Assembly (NCBI GenBank): GCA_001986395.2
Contig: MQVO02000004.1
Location: 1,674,001 to 1,738,000 of the forward strand
Source of the DNA: Irpex lacteus
Taxonomy: Eukaryota; Basidiomycota; Agaricomycetes; Polyporales; Irpicaceae
DNA: 64,000 bases
Direction of reading: 5' to 3'
The translations under genes and the position numbers were made by a program. A model generated the notes under the pieces. It made no database searches, was not told the origin of the DNA, and saw only the letters and a program-made list of their open reading frames with translations. Shown here piece by piece: positions 1 to 9,541 of the stretch (within the stretch, counting starts at the first letter, position 1; the number at the start of each line of letters is the position of its first letter).

Positions 1-708
1 TCATCCGTGATACACTTCCAAGAAGCCCAGACACATTACTTCAATTGCCCCAAGTAAGTCGTTCCTCGTAATATTTCGCACAGCGCATTAAACGACACAG
101 GCAGTTGACCAAGCTACCGAGAAATTCGCGATTATATGGTGGGATGTGCATGGACCCGCCGAGTGATGCCGATACATATGACACGAAGCTTATAGACGGA
201 GACCTCGTCATTCTATTCGTGAGTTACAAATGATCCCACGAAAGCGTTCAGCTGAATATACTGACACTACGTCACCAGACAGACGGCCTCTCAGATAACG
301 TGTTCCCAACCGAACTCATCTCAATATGTTCACTCGTCTCACGCCAATACGCACATTCGCCGCCACCATTACCACCCGCAGATACAACAGAACAGGCCCA
401 CAAATTCATCCAGACTGAGGAAGATGCGCAAGTTCAGACTATTGCAGAGCGCATCGTTAATTACGCGCAGTTGTGCATGAAGAACAAGAAGCGTGTGAGC
501 CCGTTTGAGCGTGCTGCTGCACGAGAGGGGATGTACTTCCGTGGAGGGGTAAGCTAGACATTCTTATACCATGTTCAGAGACTTACTCTGCCCTTCCCGT
601 AGAAAATCGATGAGTATGTCCATGTATGTCTCGTTATGAGGGTTTATCGCTAACGCCTCTATCATCAGCGTGACCGTCATCGTAGCCATGGTCAGAGAGA
701 CCCTATAG
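1..708 (+). CDS. PTC7-type PP2C protein phosphatase (3' part, 5' end outside window)
   Basis: This is the C-terminal part of a PP2C-family Ser/Thr phosphatase of the PTC7/mitochondrial type. Exons are 1-53, 101-218, 279-548, 603-613 and 669-708, each flanked by GT-AG, and they read through to a TAG stop. Family marks are THYFNCPKQL, then DGDLVILF|TDGLSDNVF (the aspartate-rich metal-site region), FERAAAREG and the terminal GKIDDVTVIVAMV with its metal-binding Asp. The fourth exon is only 11 nt. Without it the last beta strand DDVTVIVA is lost. Known members dephosphorylate mitochondrial targets such as coenzyme Q biosynthesis proteins. The targeting region would lie upstream of the window, so localisation cannot be judged here. 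The gene converges with the peptidase gene ending at 1106. Confidence 0.85.
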
Positions 709-1105
709 TACGGGGTCTCACTGGATTTCTCGCACCTACATAACCTTTCGCACGAGGCCTCAATGTACGTCACATATGGTTTGGTTTGTAAACCTCCTGT
801 TAACGACCTCTCAGCACCGGTACTTAGGATACCCACCATCATACATAATCCATACTACTATCACTGCACACTAATTTATTCATCATTACCTTCTGCTTCC
901 TTTCACTGCATCATGAACAGTTCCCGTCCTGTCTATCTTCACTGTCGTCGCAAACGTAGTTGCCAATGCTTTGTCTTTGTCTGTTGTTACATTGCATGAT
1001 TATAAGGGGTCCGCATGACCCGCCGCCCAACATCATCAACCCTTACGATATAACCAAGATTCACTATCACCATCATCAACCTTCGTAATGCACGATGGTC
1101 AAGTT
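709..1105. other. Convergent intergenic spacer
   Basis: This stretch lies between the stop codons of the PP2C gene and the dipeptidyl peptidase gene. It holds their 3' untranslated regions. I see no coding exon, tRNA or repeat in it. Confidence 0.6.
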
Positions 1106-4100
1106 TTAGAGGTTCCTCTCGATGAAGCTCTCGATAGCACCCTCGGCAGTCAGAGGGTACTCCTTGAGCACAACGCTGCCATTCTCAATAAACGTATTCG
1201 GCTGAACGAAGATCTTGCGAGGCTAGTCACAGCAAACTCGTCAGTCAAAGCTCAGAAATCTACAGTCTAGAAATAAACACATACCTGCTTCTTTGCCAAA
1301 ACGACGTTCCTGATCTCGCCTTCCCAGCCAGCGAACGGTGTCGTGAGCTTAGCATAGAACTCACGTGCACCAGCACCATCAGCTGTGCTCTTGCGCACTT
1401 GGAGGTCGATGAGGAGCTTGCCAGCGGCGGCACGGCCTTCCTTCAGGACCTTCTCGCGGTCGACGCGAACGTATACATTCTCAAGAGAGCCGTCTGCGCC
1501 ACGGACCTCTTCGAGACGGGCGATGCCTGCCTTGATGAGATGTTGGGTGATGCCAAGACTAACGAACTATCTTGAGCATAACCAAGAGTTGTGACGACAA
1601 CAAATGACCTACCGTGCCTGCATGTGTGCCTGTCCGTGCTTCTTGCTTACAGGGTCGTAGAACTCGAGGGCTTTGAGACCTGCACGAGCCATGAGAAGGA
1701 AGGTGATGTATTGGATGTCTTCAGCCTCCTTCTTGTCTGTGTACTATTGGTATGGAAACAACATTCAGCAAACGTCGGATCACCCTAGAAACGATGAGCA
1801 ACTAACCTTGAAGATTTCCAGAATTCGTGGTTCACTCGCCACTGGGAGTGATTGTTGAGTACCCCAGTTATAGTATGAACAAAGAAAGCTTACGATAGAG
1901 GGCAACAGTCTCCGCACGGCATTCTTCCATCGAAGAGGACACCTCACCCAGGACAGAGTCTGGGGTCTGACCAGCCTTGTACCACGAAGTTCTGGAATAT
2001 CTGTATAAGCTACTCCTTTCTATGGGGCTCTCCCCAGAAAGAACTTACATAGGCTTGCCGGTAAGAGGGTTGATAACCTTCTCGGGGTCAAAGTTCTTCT
2101 TCCCAGTTGCGTCCTCTGTGAAGAGCTTGCCAGAGCCATGTCCAAGCAGCTCGTGGTTGGCGACCTGAAGCTCAAATGCACGCGAATCCCAGGCGTTGTA
2201 GAGATCAACATCATCGGGGTGGATGAAGGTGAGTTCCTCATCTATACAACAGTGTATCAGAATCTAGAACAACGCGACTTGGTGACTTGAGCTGGACATA
2301 CTAGGAGCTTTCGCGGCGAGGACATTCTATGTGAGTATTAGATGAGTGGAGGTTTGATATTAGAAGACATGAAATCATACCGCGAGAGAGACGTTCTTGA
2401 ATCCAGTTGACTCCCTAGTTTCGTAGTAGTTCTATACAAGTTATTTGAGCGAGGTACCTGGTTTCCCGCATTCACTTGTACGTACGGGAATCTATGCAAA
2501 GACATTAGTTTATAGTGACGTGTACCTGAATAGTTTCACTCACGTTAATGCCCGCAGGAATTCCGCCAGTAGCAAAGGTCACAATCTCCAGAGCCGTAAA
2601 ATCGGGCTTCCTGAAGACGTCCACCTCAAAGTCCTTACCCCAGGGCAGAACCTTGATCAGGTCAGAAGCGCCATTCACCAATACCTCGTACTTGGCACTC
2701 AAAGCCTTGTCCACGATGGCGGTGAAACCTTCCCACTCAGCGCGGGCACCATAGGGGTCGACGTAGGTTTCGATGAAGCCGATGTACGACTCGACGATGG
2801 GACCGACGTCTTTGACCCAGTGCTCGGATGCCTTTTTGTGCGCGGGAATAGAGCCAGTCTTGAAGCTATATAGACAGAGTGAGATGCAGTATCTTGGACC
2901 GTGGCAGTCGAACGTACGATTCGATGTATCCGTCAATTGCGGCGGTCTGGTGCTCGTTGGCAGCATATTTCCTGGCCTGTTCGTTGAATTAACCTCGGTG
3001 ACTTCGATTGAAATATGATGATCGGTGTCGCTCACCTCGGTCAAAGCATCCACAGCCTTGGTAAGAGCCTCTGAGAAGTCACCGTACTGGATCTTGACCT
3101 TAGCTTTTGAGTTTTCAAGCTGGAGCTCCTCGCCATCCTTCTTGTCCGCTGAGGCAACCAACAACAGAAACTCGCTATCATTGTGCTTGAGAACACTATA
3201 TACTAGATAAGTAGGAATCGACACAGCAAGAGAAAGATCAGCTATACCGAGTGTTCAACACATCGACGCCGGCCTTCTCTGCTGCAGTTTGAACAGCTGC
3301 TACTTCTTCGTCCGTGATGCTTTCGCCAAGATAGTAGTTCGTGATAGCACCATCTTTACGCTTTCCAATAAAATTGCTGGCTTCTGGAGATGTCGCGTAG
3401 ATGTGGTCTTTCAACTGCCATAGCATTGAGCACATATATTAGTTGAAACGTATTACAACGGACATACCTCCTCCCAAAGTGGCACAGCGTTCTTTGCGTT
3501 GGCGGACTTGGCCACGACAGCCGCAAAGCTAGCCTCGGGCAAGCGAGGAACAAACTTGCTAAAGCCAAAGCTCTTGTAGTTGGCCAGGTTGCTCAGTACC
3601 TAGAAATTCGACTTCAATTAACAAGAGTAAGGTACAACCCCAATGTATACCCACCTGGGCCGTGTACTGCAAGAGATCAAACCACTCCTTGTCAGAGACA
3701 CCAGACTCGGCCTTGAGCTGGTCAAGTCACCAAGCTTTCCATCCTTGCTGAACGTGAGAATGAGCAAGTCGTACAGACTCTGTGTCTGCGGGGTCCATTG
3801 CCCTTGGATGATACGAGCACCCGCCCAGGATGCCTGCCCGATGTAATGGGCGTACTTCTGCTCCTTGGGCCTTTTCGAATATGTGAGCTGTGAAAATAAA
3901 CAAGCGAATGGTCAAGACATACGTGAGCTGTCCCCACGACTTCGTGGCGTTCAGGCTACAATACGGTGGCTCGCGGTCGGCCAGGAAGCGTTCGGCGGCG
4001 AGGTTGGCGGTCGTGGTGGCCATTGCTCGTCGTGTGGGATGGTGGTGGTGGTTTGTTTTGAAGAGTCTCTGTGGGAGACTTGGGCTCTTTAAATTCAGTC

Positions 4101-4137
4101 CATGGCGAATTAATCGATAAGACGCTGCGCGGAGCAT
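1106..4137 (-). CDS. Dipeptidyl peptidase III (M49 zinc metallopeptidase), with one apparent frameshift
   Basis: DPP III removes dipeptides from the N-termini of oligopeptides. Sixteen exons are inferred: 4137-3923, 3870-3655, 3599-3468, 3414-3248, 3195-3036, 2976-2918, 2865-2544, 2491-2486, 2431-2381, 2326-2302, 2241-2049, 1991-1894, 1841-1807, 1743-1613, 1558-1285 and 1222-1106. The zinc site is complete: HELLGH in exon 11 and EECRAE in exon 12. FVQPNT near the C-terminus also matches the family. Corrected length is about 733 aa, close to human DPP3. The first ATG adds a 38-residue Arg/His-rich leader that looks like a mitochondrial presequence. The second Met (position 4023) would give the usual cytosolic form. 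Exon 8 is 6 nt and exon 10 is 25 nt. A base is missing near 3718-3724, where GDL must change frame into QLKAESG, so the gene is either mis-sequenced or recently broken. Confidence 0.9.
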
Positions 4138-4316
4138 CTGACCCAGGCTTGTGCTCAGTCCGTCACAGATCGACGCAACCTCATGAGCACATCCTTCCCG
4201 GGGTCCTTATCTAGATCCATAATGCATCAATCCCGCCTCTTACTAGATTGGGCTAGACGTCGGCTGTCCTCACGACCGGCCGTTCGCACAGCAGTGATCT
4301 TGACCTCCGACCGCGT

Positions 4317-7300
4317 ATGGACTACTTTTCCAAGTTTCTTAGACCTGGAGGTCAACCTGCGGCCAAAGTTGAAGTGCGTGCCCTCTCTACGATCACTGTA
4401 TCTACACAGTTACTCATACATAGTATTGCATTACCAGGTCGATCATGCTCAAGAGTTCCACAAGTCATGGACCTCGATAAAGGTGCGTGCTCATCTGGTC
4501 CGCAATCCCGCCACTTCGCTGACGACAGCATAGAATACACTCGAGCATCCCGATGAACGACAATTGTCAAGAGGCATCAAGTTCACAGACGTACCTACCC
4601 ATCTCAAGTCGATCGTTGACGCATTGGTCTGGGAGTCTGCACGCACAGAGGAAGGGTGGGTGGAACCATAAGTCGGTCAGTGGTCCAGAGCAAAGCATTG
4701 ATTGCGTGCTGCAGTGGTACTGGGGCTTGTCTCGAATACCTGCTGAAGAATGGCACGTCCTGAACTCATTGCCTGTAATGAAGTGCTGACGAATAGGTGT
4801 AGACGTACTGGGGACGCTCGTCAGGCTGAGCGAGTCGGATCGACCATTCGGGATACAAGCAGAAGTTCTTAGGTCTGTGCAGAACATGGTGGTCCTGCTT
4901 GACGAACAGTTCCTCGTTCATTCTGCGGTGCACAAGGCAGTCCTTCGTCTACTCCGTAACTGCGTCGGTGATGACATACAAGAACAACTTGATGGAAGGA
5001 ACCGCGTAGTGGGTGCAGCAAGGAACTCAGTACGCAGCCAGCCATCCGAGTACGAAGAGGATTGTATGTGTTCTACTCATCTCTGCGTATTCTTTGGCTA
5101 ACTGTACCCAGTGGTTAACTTGTTGTGTATCCTGTGCAGTCGCATACGACATTATCGCGAGCTTCTCATGATCTTCTTCCACGACAAGCAATGGTACCGA
5201 CCAGAGCCCCTCTTCTCAGTTGAGGAGGAAGATGAGGAAGAGGAAGAGGAGGCGACCGAAGCAAAGGCGATCGACGATGACATTACCGAAAAGCAAGAAA
5301 CCAAGGCGGAAGATGCCCACGACCCCAATACTACGATGTCTCTAGATGAGATCACACCAGCTCCTCAGACCCAACCCAAGAAAGCAGAATACGAGTTCTT
5401 GCTCTTCAATTACCTTCTTCGGTTTGTCCACCGCGAAGGACAGATTGGAGATTTCGCTCGCGCCGGCCTGCTCTTCCTCATGGACGTCGCCATGTCTCCA
5501 ATAGACCCAGCTTCCAAATCTGGCCTGGATAACTTGGACAGTTCCGTCTCCTCTACGCACTCCAATCCTGACCCTCACGCAGACGCTGCTTTAGCCTTGG
5601 CCGAATACATCGTCGACGGTGACTTCTCTGACGTGTTAGCTGCTGGTCTGGCTGCCGTCTACTCTACCCTCCCCACGAAGCTGGAGATCAGTGCCCCTGA
5701 CCATGCTAACACCTCTCACTCTGGAATGATACTCGGTAGCAACGCTATCGAGCTCTCCGAAGATGCGCAAGAGAAGCAAGAGCTTGAAAAGGAGAAGAAC
5801 CGCGCCATGGGTGTCGAGGAGTCTGCAAATCCGGACTTCAAATCACGTCTTGACCACTTCCTCAAGCTGCTTGAGTTCTTACAGGACGTACTGCGTCGGA
5901 ACGTTGTTCCTGACTCTACAGATGGGAACTTGGAGCCTTCGGCATTGTTGGGCTCAGCGATCGTGCAGTCTATTCTCGATGCCGTGCGACGCGTGTTCTT
6001 TGAGAACGTCTTGTACCCGTCTATTCTTGAATGCTCTGACAGCGACGGGAGCGCTGTCGCCGTTATGTCGTATATCGAGATCATGATTCGCATTCTCGAG
6101 GGCGGGCAACTGGGTGACCTCCTGGTTGAATTCCTAACCAGCGAAGACGACACAGAAGACTTCACCCGCTCTCGCATGCGCCCACACGCTATGCTTGACC
6201 TCACGACGAACGCACCCCCTGTAGCCAAATCCTCCTCGCGCGCTGCGAAGATGCGACGCAGAAAGAGCGCGGCGATGGTTCTGTTGGAGATGGAGGCCCC
6301 GGAGTCGAGGAAGCCGTCGGAGTATTTTACCTCGATGGGTCGATTTACTCTCAAGGATCTGCTTCTCAGCTCGCTGCGATCTACATCATTGCCTACGTTG
6401 ACTGCTGCCCTCCAACTGCTACAATCCATGCTTCATCAATACTGCCGGCTGTCCGTCGACAAGCTACTTATCGTCATACACGACCCTCACGCCACCAACT
6501 TCCCTCAACCCCTAGCTCTCCTTCCTCCACCCGAAGATATACCCCCTCCGTCAGAAGAAACCGACCCCGACGAAGAAACATTCGTATACCCAGGCGCAGA
6601 ATCCTCTACTACTGCTATCGAAGAACCATCGCACCAGCCGTACGACCTCTTCACCCAACCTAGCACCTCGTACTCTACCCACGAACGCGAGATGGGTCTA
6701 TACCTCGCTCTCGTCTCGCGCGTCGACCCCAACCACGTCGAAGACACCTTCAGCACCGGGTACGAGCACTACCTCCGGGACGCCCTCATCTCCCTCCAAA
6801 CCCAAAAATGCACACAAGACCCATACACGTCCCCCCTCGAAGACCGCGCAAAATTGAAACACCGGCTGAACTCCAACGACCCGCTGTTGTTGTTGATACT
6901 GGAGGGTCTCGGGAAGTTCTTCTCGAATAGTCCGGAGTGTAATATGGCGTTGACGGGTGTGTTGGCTGCGCTTGCGCTTTGTCCGGATAGGAGTTTGGCC
7001 GGGTGGTTGACGTTCGCGGCGAAGGAAGGTGAAGATGGTAGTGCACAACCGTCGACAAGGGGAGTGAACGATTATATGGACTTTAGCTATGATGGGGATG
7101 GCGACGACCGCTCGATCGACTGGAGGATAGAAGATCAGCTCTCCTCAGGCCAATACGTCCTCCCTGCATCAAGTCTCGACGAGAAATCACGCCCGGTCGT
7201 GTACACAGTGTTGCACGGGCTCGTCACCCAGCTCGAGCGGTACAGACAGCTGGTAGACGGGTTCGACCAGTTCTTGAGGGAGCGCAGACAGGGATTGCTG

Positions 7301-7921
7301 TTCTCCGAGAACCTCACAGATGCGTTGAACCTCGCTCTAGAGCTGGAGGGCGCATTCACCCCCGCACCACCAAAAAGCGCACAACCCACCACACCTTCAA
7401 CCTCAACTGATGGTTCTACGACCCCACGACCCAAGCCAAAGTCGAAGACCTCCTCGTCCTTCCTATCGTTCGTGTCTCCTCGGAAAGCCAAACCCAAGAC
7501 GCCATCCATCGATGCCGCCATCGGCCAGCCCAAGTCGAGCAAAATCGAGACGAGTCCCTTCGGGCCACACTACCGCAGAACAGGCTCCATCGTCGTCGAG
7601 CCGTTCGCCGCGCCGTTGCCCTCCTCAGGGCCATGGACGCCCGCGCAGCCGACCCGCTGGAACGACGACGAAGAGGACGTGCTCGCTTCGTCGAATCAAT
7701 GGGGTGGTGGTAATGGAGGCGGAGAGGGAGGGTTTACGGCCGAACCGACGCAGCAGACGTATGAGGAGGAACGCCAGAGGCAGCAGTCCCAGCGGGCGAG
7801 CACGGTGACGCTTTCGTTGTTACTTGATAATGTGGTTATATTGGAGGAGTCGATTAAGGAGCTGGCGGCGATTGTACATGCGAGGAGGAGTCTTGGGATT
7901 GATTCGATACGGTATTTGTAG
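4317..7921 (+). CDS. FHIP / RAI16-like subunit of the FTS-Hook-FHIP dynein adaptor complex
   Basis: The protein is about 1110 aa. FHIP proteins join FTS and Hook and link dynein to early endosomes, as FhipA does in Aspergillus. Exons are 4317-4373, 4438-4482, 4534-4655, 4715-4752, 4803-5063 and 5112-7921, and the phases close exactly. The start MDYFSKFLRP is the usual N-terminus of fungal members. The conserved core includes MVVLLDEQFLVHSAVH, LLRNCVGDD and YRELLMIFFHDKQWY. A Glu-rich run follows near 5220, and the C-terminal third is low-complexity Ser/Pro/Lys before a final helical segment. Intron 4 (4753-4802) needs a GC donor to keep LLKNDVLGTLVRL intact. The gene converges with the DnaJ gene and the stop codons are about 160 bp apart. 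Confidence 0.85.
4753..4802 (+). other. GC-AG intron in the FHIP gene
   Basis: This 50-nt intron starts GCACGT and ends GTGTAG, with a CTGAC branch-like motif about 15 nt before the end. The only nearby GT donor puts a shift inside a conserved stretch. The GC donor splits an Asp codon (G|AC) and restores the family sequence. Confidence 0.7.
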
Positions 7922-8084
7922 TTTGGATGTTTGGATGAGCATTACTACGATGGTTATTTATTGATGAGATGTAGTGGTATTCGTGGGGCTAGTGCGACAA
8001 GGTATAAGGGGTGATACATACAAAACACGAGAGCAAGCAGTGTTGGAGAGGAGAACGATACATCAAGCCTATAGGTGTGCCATA

Positions 8085-9238
8085 TCACTTAGCCTTCTTT
8101 CCCTTAGCCCCACGCTTGCCCTTCGTCTCACTAGCCTCAGCCTTCGACGACGGCTTCGCCTTATCAGCAAACAGCTTCTTCTGCAGCTTCTCAAACTCTT
8201 CGTCGTCAATCTCTGGCGGCGGAGGGACACCCACTCCTCTCCGCGGTCGCTTCTTCGGGGACGCCTGCACCTCCTCTTCCCCGTCCTCCTCGTCCTTTGC
8301 AGCCTTCCCTCGTTTCTTCTTCTTGCTACCTTTCTCCGGTTCACCGTACTTTGCAGCCAGGCTGTCAAAGAACCCGTCCATGTTCTTTCGCTTCTTGAGT
8401 ATAAGAGCTTGTAGTGCAGACGTATCTTCTTCGTCCTCTTCGTCCTCCTTCGCCGTAGCCTTAGCTTTGCCCTTCCCCTTGGTAGTGCGTTTCGAGCTGG
8501 GCTTGCCGCTCCCATAGAACTCGTCCCAGACACCAAGCTCCTTCGCCAGTTCCTCAGCCTCTGCCGCCTCCTTCTCTCCCTGCTTCTTGCGTACGAGTTT
8601 CGCTTTCTCGTCTTTAATGCTACGTTCCCACGTCTTGAGCGAGGGTAGGTCGCCCTGCTTGATGAGGTTTGAGATGATGACTATGAAGCGGGCTTCGTCG
8701 TCGAATGTAGAGTGGGGGATGTGCTCCATGATGGTGTCGATAGAGCCGTCATGCTCGAGGTATGCGGTCTTCAGGTCTTCCATCTCGTCCTGAGAACCTA
8801 TCGACCGACGTCAGACACGCGTGTGTGGTTATTTATGTAGAGCGCACCCTGGTACTCTTTCTTCAGCTCATCCAGCTTCTGCTTCGTGACCTTCTCGAAC
8901 AGGTCCTCAAAGTACGCCTCCCACCCATCCTCTCCAGCACCCAAGTCGAATCCCTCGTCCGTCCTTCCAGTCTTGTCGTATCTTTCCCTCTTCGTCGCGT
9001 CACTCAGGATAGTATACGCAAAGCCAATCTGCTGAAACTTGAGAGCTTGAGCAGCCTTCGCGTCGTCGTCCTTTGCAGCATGCTTGTCAGGATGGTAGAT
9101 CAACGCGAGCTTGCGATAGGCCTTCTTTATCTCCTCAGGTGTCGCTTCCTTGGTGAGAGACAACACAGCGTAGAGGTCAACAGACTCGGGCTCGACATCA
9201 GGGAAGAACTGGGTGATGGGATCGGGGCGGTCGTCCAT
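8085..9238 (-). CDS. DNAJC9-like J-domain protein
   Basis: Two exons, 9238-8848 and 8797-8085, give 367 aa. The N-terminus carries a J domain (about residues 20-95) with the HPD triad in YHPDKHA, which stimulates Hsp70 ATPase. The following [17 protein letters not shown] and [12 protein letters not shown] blocks are typical of the DNAJC9 family, a histone H3-H4 co-chaperone with Hsp70. The C-terminal third is very rich in Lys, Glu and Arg and contains basic stretches such as [18 protein letters not shown] and SPKKRPRRG, consistent with a nuclear protein. It is longer than human DNAJC9 (260 aa) because of these low-complexity regions. The start is the first ATG before the J domain. The upstream region of about 300 bp is shared with the F-box-like gene on the other strand. 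Confidence 0.88.
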
Positions 9239-9541
9239 GGCGTCCTCGTCGTCGTTGGCAGTGGTGCACGTTTACACCAAGACGCGGCGTGACAAGCCAC
9301 AACGCGGTCTGTCACGCTCCACGTGGCCAGGCCCAAGAACTCGGCGTCCACTACTATACTGGTGCTACTCGTGCAAGTACTTCTGGTACCAAGTAACTTG
9401 AATGTTTACAACTTTCGAGTTGTTTGACTCCGCCCCGCTCATTACTATGCATTACTTTTGGTACACAAAAATATTCCAGTAAGTCTCTCATCTGTACTCA
9501 GCCGTCCACTTACTAGCTGAGCTGATCCTCCTCAGATAATA
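9239..9541. promoter_or_regulatory. Bidirectional promoter region
   Basis: The DnaJ gene starts at 9238 on the minus strand and the F-box-like gene at 9542 on the plus strand, so these 303 bp must carry both promoters. No strong TATA element or coding exon is visible. This is inferred from gene order only. Confidence 0.45.

Noticed and set aside
300..557. A separate mitochondrial mini-protein starting near 326, needing a frameshift
   Set aside because: Once the upstream exons 1-53 and 101-218 were joined, the region read cleanly as the C-terminal part of a PP2C phosphatase without any frameshift.
2445..2873. A 142-codon plus-strand frame
   Set aside because: It is antisense to exons 7-8 of dipeptidyl peptidase III, whose family identity is firm.
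5716..6429. A 237-codon open frame on the minus strand
   Set aside because: It lies wholly antisense to the FHIP coding exon, is Ser/Arg-rich as antisense shadows usually are, and has no motif.
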